Shown here in pieces: positions 1-9,973 of a DNA stretch of 25,047 bases (within the stretch, counting starts at the first letter, position 1; the number at the start of each line of letters is the position of its first letter). The DNA is from Phellopilus nigrolimitatus. Lineage: Eukaryota > Basidiomycota > Agaricomycetes > Hymenochaetales > Hymenochaetaceae. The stretch spans positions 1 to 25,047 of the forward strand of contig JAJOHG010000372.1 in assembly GCA_021029095.1 (NCBI GenBank), in the 5' to 3' direction. The position numbers and the translations under genes were made by a program. The notes under the pieces were generated by a model. It had not been told where the DNA came from. It searched no databases and was given only the letters and a program-made list of their open reading frames with translations.

Positions 1-318
1 TGCGGAGAGAGCGACGCCGATCATATAAAATTACATACTACATATTACTAATGACTAACCGAGGCTTGTGCAATCTCACGAGCCTTTCAACTCCAGACTG
101 TATTATTTGTATGTAATGTCGATATCCGCTCTCAAGCATTGACGAGCATTATACACACTCTCTCTTTCTTTTAGAAAAAAGTGCATTCGGTCGAGTTATT
201 GTCTGCCTTCTAGAGTTCAGTTCACATCCTAACCGACCCGCTGCTATGGCCGAAGAGTTTGTACCGGGTTGCTAATCATGCTATAGTACGTACGTTGGCA
301 TGTGGTATAGCTTTCATT
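1..318. other. Intergenic, left edge
   Basis: No supported gene. The stretch is AT-rich with a short CT-rich run near 160-172 and lies downstream of the dehydrogenase pseudogene that ends at 319. Short open frames here show no recognisable motif. Confidence 0.5.
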
Positions 319-2041
319 TCAGATGTCAAATGGAGAAACATCTGGGCCAGAGATTTCACTTTGAGAACATCCCTTCCGTCCGCGCCCTTCCCTGCTTTCA
401 TGGCTTCGAACGCAATAGGAGCATCATCGAAGGCGAACTGGAGTTCATTTTAGATTACTCATTAGGGCCTGAGTATTAGCAATATTTTGAAGCTTACCGT
501 GGTGACCAACGGCTCAAGATCTCTATCTGCCTGAAGAAGCAAGGGAAATGGCAAGAGCATAATCGCTGGCTGTTCTAGTTAGATATTAGAAGCCTATATT
601 ATAAGAAAAATCATTACTCCATAACGATGAGATCCTTTGATATCGAGCTCTTTTACTAAATAGACGTGATGGGAATTTGGACCTCGGCTTCACCATTACC
701 GACCTGTCAGCATATGACCGATGTAAATTCAAAGTGCTGCAAGTCGTCAAGAGTCTCAAGTCATGGCACTGACTTGGATAAACGTGCCACCGATCTTGGC
801 TATCAGTAGACCGATTTGCACACAAACCCCTGCGCCACTCGCCTCAAAGACATAATCAAGACTGTTGTGCCCACGGTCTTCAAGGTTAAACTTGGTCTTC
901 AGCAACGTCTCCACGCGCCTCGCGTACCCGATTTTCGACTCGCTTTCTTCGCGCGGCGGAGGTAGGAACGCGTCGGTCGCCGCATATGTTAAGGCAAAGT
1001 TCAGGCGAGAAGGCACGACATCCACTGCGATGATGCGCGTGGCTCCGCACACTTTCGCAACAGCCATGCACAGAAGTCCAACGGGCCCACAGCCAAAGAC
1101 TGCGATTTTGTGGTTCACACGCACTCGAGCGACAGTCGAAACAGCGTGCACAGCAACTGAAAGTGGCTCCATCTACACGGATTCATTCGTTAGCAGAATG
1201 AGTAGTCGACTTCTTCACTACTGAACATGGTATTGAACTCGCCATGGCACCATCCTCAAGCGTGAGGTTGACTGGGATTCTATATGCCAGATGGGAAGGA
1301 AGCTTGTAGAAACGACCCAAAGTACCGTCGACAGGCGGGTAAGCCGGGAAAATCACATCGGGACAAAGCTAATGACAAGATTGCAGTAAACACACTTATT
1401 CTTATATTCAGAGGCGTACCTGATAATTTCCCCCTTTACAATACTCGCATCGGCCGCAGGTTGCGCCTGGTTCCACAGCAACCCTATCCCCAATGTTCAC
1501 GTTGGTGACTTTAGAGCCGACTTTATGCAAGTGGTTTACAAGATTAGTATTCATGCTTTTCCAGGGTATAGCGTTTGTTTTCGTACCTTTAGATACTATG
1601 CCAGAAGATTCATGGCCAAGTACCTGTGAGAAGTTCTTCAAGCATTCTTTTATAATAAATACGAGTTAGAAATTCACCATTGGCTTTTCAAGGACGACAT
1701 GCCCCAAATGTCCCGCAACAAACAAATGGACCTGGAAAGACAAGATATTATAGTATACATTTTTAGTGAGTGGCCATATCAGAGACGCACATCGGATCCA
1801 CAGATACCTACAAAGGTAGTATATGCTCAGCTTATCCCAGAACTGGTTTATGTGAAGATCGTAAAACTGACCGGTCTTCTTCACCTCGACGATCACATTA
1901 TTGGATTCCGCTGTTGTTGAGAGCGAGTTATCTAATTAATGCATTCCAGTATTATCCCAGGCTCTTACGATCAGGGATCGGCCTCTCCTCGAATGCAACG
2001 TTCTTTGCTCCTCTGAGCACGAACGATCTATTGTTCGACAT
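319..2041 (-). pseudogene. Xylitol/sorbitol dehydrogenase-like pseudogene (copy A)
   Basis: A zinc-dependent medium-chain dehydrogenase related to the intact copy at 7581-9283. It starts at 2041 with MSNNRSFVLRGAK and keeps most intron positions of copy B. The first two thirds read well: ICGSD (catalytic Cys), LGHESSGIV, the structural zinc cluster CGRCEYC, EDGAM|MEPLSVAVHAV and the Rossmann motif FGCGPVG. The last third is broken. After QIPITSI the frame hits stops and the expected LVKELDIKGSHRYG lies in another frame (near 660). Further shifts occur at the start of the next exon (near 568), near 521-530 (SDYALAISLASSG then DLEPLVTT) and near 358 before ISGPDVSPFDI and the TGA at 319. One intron (1242-1173) would need a GC donor instead of GT. 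Four breaks in one region argue for decay rather than sequencing error, although homopolymer miscalls could explain one or two. Any remaining product would lack the C-terminal part of the fold. Confidence 0.5.
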
Positions 2042-2599
2042 GGTGCTGGAGGACAGATCGAACCTCTGGTATAGATATCGAGATAATCTGAGCAGCTAAT
2101 GTGCGGCAAAGTTTGGGCTCGAGAAGCACCGCTACTTGCCCATGTCATGGGGACGATTGGGAATACGGATTTCCGTCGACCTAATAGAAGTAGCCTTATA
2201 GTTCTATAGGCCTGCTGATATCCGGTAATATCCAACGCGAGCATGAGACCCTCATGTTGATACCATCTAGACGGCGAAAGAAACAGGGTCGCAAAGTGCT
2301 GCAGTGAACAAATACTTACATCGGCTTGATAGTCCGAAAAAGCAGCCCTCTCGATTGGGTCATTTTTGAAGCGGAGCTTTGACGCGCCTGTGGCACCAGC
2401 CCGGCAAAACCGGCTATTTAAAATAAGCAAATAAGATTTGACACGAAGAGGAAAAGTAGAATTCCGTTCAAGTATTCAAAACACGATCGTCTAGATCTAC
2501 ACAACATTTGCAAGTAAATAACATACAGATTGTCTTTCCTTCGTCAAGTAGGGAAGCTCCCCACTAAAATTGTTCCAATTGTTCATATTCGCTCAGACA
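2042..2599. other. Intergenic between copy A start and NNT end
   Basis: This stretch must hold the promoter of the dehydrogenase copy A and the 3' end of the transhydrogenase transcript, both on the minus strand. A 164-codon minus-strand open frame covers much of it, but it overlaps the copy A start in another frame and shows no family motif, so I do not call it. Confidence 0.4.
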
Positions 2600-5500
2600 T
2601 CAGTTGCGAGTTTCCAGACCACGTTTTATGGCTTCAAGGATCAGCTAAACGTCAGAAGCAGCCAGGGTATAAAGAATATGCTTTTTTCTCACCATCACAG
2701 CTATCCTTTGCATCACCGAACAGCATCTTCGTCCCTGGCATGTAGAACATGGGGTTTGGGACGTCGGCTGTGCGGAAAACACCACGTCAGAAATTACAAT
2801 AAGACGGAATCAATTTGGAGCCTACCGTAACCGCTCGCCATCCCACGTTTCATGACGATCACTTGCTTGCTCTTCCACGCGTGCAGAACTGGCATGCCGG
2901 CAATGGCAGAACCAGGCTCAAGCGCGATAGGATTTACAGTGTCATTCGCCCCAATGACGAGCGTGACGTCCGTGTCTGTAAAGTCATCGTTGATTTCGTC
3001 CATTTCCAGCACAACTGTCATGAAGGCAGTCAGAGTCTATCTCAATTCAGAAGGTAGTGGCGTACTGTCATAAGGAACCGATGCCTCAGCAAGCAAGACG
3101 TTGCATTGGCCCGGCATGCGTCCAGCAACAGGGTGGATTGCAAATCGTACATTCACACCCTTTGCGCGAAGCATGCATGTTATGTCTGAGATGGCGTACT
3201 GCGCCTTGGCGACAGCCATGCCGTATCCAACAACCTGTGCAACAAGTTTGGCCGATTATTTCAACTCCAAAAGTGAGACATGAGGAAAAAGACGCACGAG
3301 AATAACGTTTTCAGCATTAGTGAGCGCGTCTACAGTGTCGTCCACTGTCGTCTTGGTGATTTGACCCTCAATCTTGAAGTCCGATTGAACTGGAGCCGCG
3401 ATACCACCGAAAAGGACATTTGTTATAGATCTGTTCATGGCAACACACTGCACGCGATAGCGAACATTAGCCAGTCGAAAGGCGAATGGGTAGAAAAGCA
3501 AAGAACAAGATGCACCATGATATACGAAAGAATGGAACCGCTAACACCAATCAACGAGCCAACAGTAGTAAGGAGCGGATTGTCGAGCATGAACCCTTCG
3601 GCGACGAGTGCGAACCCGGAATATGCATTCAGGACAGTAATGACCACAGCTGTAAAACGAAATTAGCTGAGCAGAACTCATTGTTGCAATTCAAACTAGC
3701 AACGTACGCATGTCGGCGCCGCCGATTGCAGCCGTAGTCGTATAACCCTTCAAGAAGCTGAGTACCGTACTCCCCGCAAGGCATCCTGCTGCAACCATTG
3801 GTGCTCCGGGGGCCATGCTCACGAATGCACCCATCGTGGCGATGTTAGCACCAAGAAGAGAAGAGTTGACGAGGTGTCGGCCAGGAAGGACAAGTGGACG
3901 AGACGACATACGCCCGGCAAGTTTGAGGAAGGCGACGATGGATCCCGTGAATGTCACGCCACCTATCCAGAAATAAAAGGAGGATATTTGAGCCTCTTAA
4001 AATGTAGAAGACTGTGATTCTCACCGATAAGTACACCCAAATACGCTGTAACAAGGTGCAGCGTGGAAATATGGCTAACGTCGGCCATAACGCTACCGAT
4101 GCTCGTCAAAACCGCCGCCAGACCAACCACGGAGTGCAGCGCAGCGACCATCTGAGGCAGCTCAGTCGGGGTTATGCGCCGACCCAATAGACCGCCTACT
4201 CGTAATATATCAAGCTCAATCTTCCAGAGTGTCCATTCTGAACTGCCACGCACCGATGATGCTCCCGATCCCTGCGACGCCCGCAAATTGCGCGAGTACC
4301 TCAGGTGGAAATCCGACAGCGAGAAGTGATGCAAGAATGCCAGAGCTGACTCCCAAAATACCAAGGATGTTGCCTTGCCGGGCCGTCAGCTGCGACCCGA
4401 GGCCAGAAATAGAACCTATGCAAAAGTTGTGAAGTTAGCATAAAGCGAAATCGTAAAATGATTTAGTGCTCACTGATGCATAAAACACTGCTGGTGAGGT
4501 ATCCCGCCTGGACAAGGCCGGCCATGCCAGAGGTAGCAGCAGCAATATACCCGCCACCGAAGAGCAGGCCTGGAATGCCGTACATCCAAGGATATTCGGG
4601 GGGATCAGTCGGACCTGTTACAAAGTGATTCATAAGGACGACAGGTGTAAATTTGAATGTAAAAATCATGTACGTTTGAACATGTCCAGCATGCGCTTCG
4701 TAATAACAAATCCTCCAGAGACGTTCACAAATGCTAGGAGTACCGAGAGAGCACCAAGGGCTTGTGGGAACGTTCCTGGAAGATATCCGCCTCCCATTAT
4801 GAACAATCCACCGACGCCAACCATACCTAGCAATAAATCGCTCAACTAAGTTGGTCTCCCGAACAAATAGAAATCTACCAGAAATTGCATTGGTAACGCT
4901 CATCAGGAGGGAATGCAGCGCAGGTGATACGCCCCAGACAACACGGTATCCGATAAGGCCTGCGAGACTGAACGTGAACACATTGCTCATGAACTCAGGA
5001 CCAGTCGCCTTCCCCAGCACAAGGGCAGCACCCATCCCCGCAGTCACCGTAGCGACCTCACGCGATGCCTTCTGCCAGGGCGTCACTGCGCGAGTCTCTT
5101 CTGCCTTCGCCGCTGCTTCCGCAGTCGGCTTTGGTGTCGGTGCGGGCGGGGGAGCAGGGCGCGGCGTGGGTGGAAGAATCTCGCCCTTGTGAGTGACGAT
5201 CGACCCACGAACTACCTCGTCAGACAGATCAACGCCGAAATGGTTTTCCTGCGGAGACATGGAGAGAAGGAACTTGGTGATGTTGTTGGAGTAGAGAGTG
5301 GAGGACTGCGTTGGCAGCCGCGAAGGGAGATCGGAGTAACCTGTGCACAGAATCGCATGAGCATTCGACAGTACATTTGCTTGCATCAATTCTTTAAAGT
5401 AGTTACGAACCAATGATTTTGACACCGGAGTAGACGGCCAGCTGGCCGGGCAGTGTCGCTTCGCAGTTTCCGCCCGCTTCCGCGGCAAGGTCGACGACAA

Positions 5501-6933
5501 CCGATCCTGGCTTCATAGCAGCTACCATCTTTCGAAAAACACATAATCAGTTTCTCTACAATAAGTAATCTTTGGATAATCTTTGGAAACTCTTACTTCA
5601 TTTGTGATGAGCTTCGGTGCGGGTCTTCCGGGTATCAAAGCTGTAGTTATCACGATGTCGACGTCGCGACACTGCTCCATGAACAGCTTCATCTCCGCCT
5701 CATGGAACTCCTTCGACATGACCTTCGCATACCCGCCTGCGCCTGAGCCATCTTCTTTGACGTCGACCTCAAGAAACTCGGCGCCAAGTGATTGCACTTG
5801 CTCACGCGCCGCGGAGCGTGTATCAAACCCGCGCACGATAGCACCAAGACGGCGAGCCTTGACAAATTTTACGTAAGTAGAGTGAATAAGAAGAAATGAA
5901 ATCACTCACTGTCGCGATCGCGCTGAGGCCCGCTACACCTGCACCAATAACCATTACTTTGCAAGGTGGAATCTGGGGATGTTTTTAATTATCGATCCAA
6001 TTTACGAGATCTACTTCACACACTTTGCTAAAAAAACAATCGTCTAATCAGGGAAATGTCAAATGGAAAAAAGTGATTGCTTACCCTGCAGCTGTAACTT
6101 GACCAGTCAAGAAACGTCCGAAGTGGTTAGACGCCTCCAGAACAGCCTTGTAACCCGCAATATTTGCCATGGAACTACAAAACATATTTATATCGCATTC
6201 AATATACGAAAACTCCTGCATACCTTAACGCATCAAAAACCTGAGCACGAGAGATCCGAGGAATCATGTCCATAGCAAAAGATGTCGCTCTGCGCGCAGC
6301 CAACGCGTCCACGGTAGCCTTGTTTTGAGCAGGGTATAAAAACGAGACGACTGTTGCGTTTTCACGCAGCACGCCTACTTCGTCCTTCCCTTGTTCAATA
6401 CTAGGCGCGCGTACTTTAAGAATGATGTCGCTATCCTTCCAAATAGCTCCTTGCTCAACAAGCGTCGCTCCGGCTTTCGTATACGCATCATCCGTGAACT
6501 GAGCCTCGACACCTGCGCCGTGCTCAACAAGCACGCGCGAGAACCCCTTCTTAAGCAATAGAGCAGTGTTCTGGGGCGTGATTGCCACTCGTCTCTCATT
6601 TGGGTAAGACTCGAGCGGTACACCGACAGTAAGCGAGGAGTAAGGAAGACCTAAGAAAGATATAAGAGGAGTTTATGGCCATGAGTCATTTTGGACGCAC
6701 TTGTTACTTTCGCTTGAGCAAATTTCTCTTCGTTGTTCCTCCTGCATGTTTGATGATAGAGTCTGTGTGTGCATTGCGCAACTGTCGCACCGAGTTAGAA
6801 GCTGGACATCGATCTGGTCTCGAGACGTCAACATACAGGTTCGCGGCAGGTTCGTGAACTGCGACTTCGTTGTCGACCGCGTCCACGAGCGACAAACTGT
6901 GAACGATGGCCTCATTGTCGATGCAAAAGGCAT
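2600..6933 (-). CDS. NNT: NAD(P) transhydrogenase, proton-translocating (mitochondrial)
   Basis: Transfers hydride between NADH and NADP+ coupled to proton movement, normally in the mitochondrial inner membrane. I place 18 exons (6933-6708, 6650-6224, 6174-6085, 5972-5910, 5857-5597, 5528-5411, 5340-4879, 4826-4674, 4614-4474, 4415-4254, 4195-4025, 3962-3708, 3649-3516, 3447-3298, 3234-3066, 3014-2826, 2767-2693, 2631-2600), about 1092 aa, usual for a fused alpha-beta enzyme. Domain I (NADH site) begins [17 protein letters not shown] and holds VIGAGVAGL near aa 255. A Pro-rich linker near aa 455-480 precedes the membrane domain. Domain III (NADPH site) shows [21 protein letters not shown] and GANDTVNP and ends [19 protein letters not shown]. 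The start at 6933 ([17 protein letters not shown]) looks like a mitochondrial presequence. An alternative is ATG 6774, if a good-looking intron at 6836-6782 is removed from the leader. Exons 3 and 4 do not join in phase (see findings). Confidence 0.93.
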
Positions 6934-7269
6934 GGGGGCGGCGCAAAAGAGCGCGTCGTTGATGACACGACAGGCAAAGCACGCTGGCGAGGAGCAATAC
7001 TCCCGTTTATGTTGCCAGCAGCATTCAGGTCACGTTCAGCCAAGCCGAAGCGAACCCCAGGAAACCCCACATTCGGCACGATCAAACCGAGATCTTGATC
7101 ATCTACTATAACTGTAACAGATCAGCGTGTGGTCGAAACCTCATTTGAGATTTTGAAAAACTCTATTTCCTTGCCGGGATACAAGAAAATGTAGTAAAGA
7201 AGATCAAAATCAACTGTTATCACGTTTTTTTTAAACTTTAATTCCTTCACCGACGACGGAGGTTCAAGT
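6934..7269. other. NNT upstream region
   Basis: Lies between the presumed NNT start and the 3' end of the minus-strand U6 gene, so it should carry the NNT promoter. The minus strand contains a startless open segment of roughly 70 codons, running from about 7118 across the NNT start into about 6915. It is bounded upstream by TGA and includes LGLIVPNVGFPG and [20 protein letters not shown] could not assign it to a family or splice it convincingly to NNT. Confidence 0.35.
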
Positions 7270-7346
7270 AAAAAAAGCGAGGCAATAAATATTGTGCACC
7301 AAAGTGCATTCCACTCTGAAAAGCGTGTCATCCTTGTGCAGGGGCC

Positions 7347-7377
<31 letters not shown>

Positions 7378-7401
7378 TTCGTATGTCACCCCGAAGGGGA
7401 C
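7270..7401 (-). ncRNA. U6: U6 spliceosomal snRNA, copy 2
   Basis: The RNA begins GUCCCCUUCGGGGUGAC, forming the 5' stem-loop (GUC/GAC and CCC/GGG around a UUCG loop with one bulged U). It continues with the near-invariant U6 core: AAUUGGAACGAUACAGAGAA (ACAGAGA box), GAUUAGCAUGGCCCC (AGC triad) and UGCACAAGGAUGACACGC. The core is identical to copy 1 on the plus strand at 16543. After an internal TTTT, both copies continue through a short hairpin (here GCAC UUUG GUGC) and AAUAUUUAUU. This copy then ends in a run of seven T at 7276-7270, a strong RNA polymerase III terminator, which I take as the 3' end. No intron interrupts it. Apparent protein frames across it are shadows. Confidence 0.95.
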
Positions 7402-7437
7402 AATGAATGTTGTCATAATCTGCCAGCTACAAGCGCT

Positions 7438-7462
7438 TTTGTACGTTTTGGTCACCGGGCGG
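7438..7462 (-). promoter_or_regulatory. Candidate U6 promoter element (copy 2)
   Basis: A 25-nt block, reading CCGCCCGG then TGACCAAAACGTACAAA on the minus strand, matches the block before the other U6 gene at 21 of 25 positions with no gap. Its first base is 61 nt from the U6 start in both genes, while the DNA between block and RNA start is clearly diverged. It ends in GTACAAA where copy 1 has GTATAAA, so it may include a TATA-like element. Function is inferred from conservation only. Confidence 0.6.
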
Positions 7463-7580
7463 TTGACCTCGAAACATTCGCTTCCTAAACCTTCCGGAAT
7501 TTCTTTTACAATTCTTCGAGTACTAAAGGCGAGTAACTTTCGTAATAGCAATGATCTTCGAAAAAATCGAGTTCTGCTGC

Positions 7581-9283
7581 TTAAAGATCTGAAGGCTCAA
7601 CGTCTGGCCCCGAGATAATAGTCTTGATCACGACTTTCCCATCCACGCTCTTTCCTGCCTTTGCTGCGTCAAACGCTGCAACCGCGTCTTCGAACCTGAA
7701 TCTAGGTACACAAACAAGCTATCAGTACCAGCCATAATGATCCTTTCCACTCATTCAAATCGCACCTGTGCGTAATTAGAGGCTTGAGGTCAACTTTTCC
7801 TGAAGACGCGAGGGCAAGGGCGAGCTGGTAATCGCCCGGCTAATTCATCGGTTGAGTATCAGCGCAACAAAGATCAGATTTGTTCATGGAATCGTCAGTA
7901 CTTACACCGTATCTAAAAGAGCCCTTTACTGAAAGCTCCTTTACGAAAAGAAGAGTGATCGGAAGCTGCACCTCATTAACTCCGACCCCCACCTGTCTCG
8001 AGAAATCAGGCTCCTAAAAGACATGATGGGACGCCTAAACCAATGTTCACCTGGACGTAAGTACCGCCAACCTTGGCTACGTAGAATCCCATTTGAATGC
8101 ACGTCTCCGATCCGGTCGCATCAATGACAAGGTCTATGCTCTTCGGTCCTCTTTCTTCTACACCCAATGTCTCTCTCAGAGAAGCGACCGTTCTTTTCGA
8201 ATACACAATCTTGCTTTCACCCTGTACAGGTGACGGTGGAAGGAAGGTGTCTGTAGCGGCGTAGGTCTTCGCAAACTCTAGACGGGCGGGCACGATGTCA
8301 ATGGCGATGATGCGAGCCATGCCGAATGCCTTCGCGACAGCCATGCACAAGAGTCCAATAGGCCCACATCCAAAAACGACTACATTTTGGCCAACGCAGG
8401 CTTTTGCGATGTAGGACACTGCGTGGACGGCGACAGACAGCGGCTCCATCTGTCAAATGGTAGTAAAAGTCCCGGATAAGAGACCGTGTTTGCAAATCAA
8501 AACTAACCATGGCACCGTCAACAAGCGTGAGGTGCTCGGGAAGCTTGTAAGTCAGGTCGGCTGGTAACTTATAGTACCGTCCAAGTGTTCCGTCTTTTGG
8601 ATGATCGGCTGCAAAGATACAATCGGCACAAAGCTGATGTGAGGTTTTTCTTAGTTTAATGCTCATTAAATATAGTCGAAAGGGTCGTCTACCTGGTACT
8701 TTCCAGCTTTACAAACATCACAGACGCGACATGTCGCGCCAGGCTCCATTGCAACACGATCACCGACTTTCACACTCGTCACCTTAGTACCAACTGGAAC
8801 AATTTCCGTGAGATGTATGCCAAAAATCTCATAAAACGACGCAACCTTTCGATATAACCCCGGAAGATTCGTGACCGAGAGTCTGGGGACCGTTAAAATT
8901 AGTGCTCAGAGCATCATAGTGAAAGCCTTACAAACGGCTGTGTAACAATATTATCCGCAATCCTTCCTTGGGCATAAAAGTGAACCTATGGCCTGGCTCG
9001 TGTCATTGCATATGATTGTCAGATCATTGTGTGCTTACATCTGATCCACAGACACCTTCAAAGCATACATATATTAGTAAATGCAAAATATAGAACAAAG
9101 TGACCGACCTGTCTTCTTCACTTCAATAAGGACTTCGTCAGGCTTTACTGATTTTGCATTGTCAATTTACACGTGAAAAGTAACAACAAATCCAGCGTCG
9201 GCCAACGCACGTTCGGGAATCGGTCTCTGCTCGAACGATGCGTCTAAAATTCCTTTGAGCACGAACGAGTTATTGTCCAGCAT
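7581..9283 (-). CDS. Xylitol/sorbitol dehydrogenase (NAD-dependent, zinc, copy B)
   Basis: Oxidises a polyol, most likely xylitol to D-xylulose or sorbitol to fructose, with NAD+, in the cytosol. I place 11 exons in phase (9283-9211, 9147-9109, 9055-9039, 8985-8932, 8882-8846, 8793-8693, 8633-8508, 8449-8051, 7992-7906, 7839-7766, 7701-7581), giving 375 aa, the family's usual size. Visible residues: catalytic zinc Cys in GVCGSD (about C40) and His-Glu in LGHES (H65, E66); structural zinc Cys at about 95, 98, 101 and 109 (CRVCDVC, then LC); Rossmann FGCGPIG near 176-181; and Asp about 200 in IIAIDIVPARL, typical of NAD rather than NADP preference. The protein ends ISGPDVEPSDL. Substrate cannot be fixed from sequence: L-arabitol and sorbitol dehydrogenases are close relatives. 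It is intact, unlike copy A, so it is probably the working gene. Confidence 0.93.
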
Positions 9284-9973
9284 AGCTTCAAGATGATAGG
9301 AGGGGCAGATGAGAAGAGCAGCTTCCTCCGAAATCTAGTGCTTGAGTTTGTCCCATGATCTATCATCCTGTATATGTAAATGAGCAAGGGAAGACGACGT
9401 CACAATGGCCCGCCTAATGAGCGCTCAGCGCTGGCACCTGCATATATTGTTTCACTTCTTCGATTGATAGTAGAAGATAACAAAGACGGACCGTCCCCGT
9501 ACCCAGAGTACACTGTCATGAATGAGCGGCGGTGACAGTGAAAGAAAGCGAGCCGCTAACTTCGTCACGTGAACTGACGATCCGACACGTGTTACAACTA
9601 GCGACTCGAAATAATTGAATCGTTAATTTGCCCCGGCCCGGGTTCTGGACGAGTTATTAGGATGCTAAATCTGCCTGCAGAGTTCTATACCATCATTAAT
9701 TGAAAAAGAAGAGACTTAACCAGTTATAGATCATGCGAAGTGCTGTAAACGATCCGGTAAATAAAATGCAGTTTCGAATTCAAGCAGGACATGCAAAACA
9801 TTTGAGCGTAACTCGCTCGGTTCCGGTTCTTCAGAGTTTGTTAGAACAATATCCCATGGTTTTGTTTTAGCACGCATCCGGAGCTTCATGCCTTGACAGT
9901 GCTCTCACACGTGCTCTTCACGGACAGACGAAAAGCACGAGCAATTAAATAGACATAGATAGCACGCAGCACG
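9284..9973. other. Upstream region of dehydrogenase copy B
   Basis: Intergenic DNA between the dehydrogenase start and the 3' end of the seven-helix gene, both on the minus strand. It should hold the dehydrogenase promoter. It contains three CACGTG sites (9566-9571, 9586-9591, 9908-9913) and no supported gene. Confidence 0.5.
9566..9591. promoter_or_regulatory. Twin CACGTG (E-box) sites
   Basis: Two palindromic CACGTG hexamers lie 20 bp apart (start to start), about 285-305 bp upstream of the dehydrogenase start, with a third at 9908. CACGTG is the classical target of fungal bHLH factors such as Pho4, Cbf1 and sterol-type regulators. Binding here is inference. Confidence 0.35.

Noticed and set aside
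1936..2430. Minus-strand open frame of 164 codons
   Set aside because: Overlaps the dehydrogenase copy A start in another frame, has no motif and no homologous frame before copy B.
7081..7116. Plus-strand ILIIYYN followed by a GT donor, resembling the aldolase exon end (VIIYN then GT)
   Set aside because: Sequence before it shows no GxxGE or other aldolase motif in any frame, so the match is probably chance.
7292..7618. Open frame of 108 codons with a counterpart at 16452-16652, looking like a duplicated protein
   Set aside because: The shared part is the U6 snRNA read on the wrong strand; it is an RNA gene, not a coding repeat.
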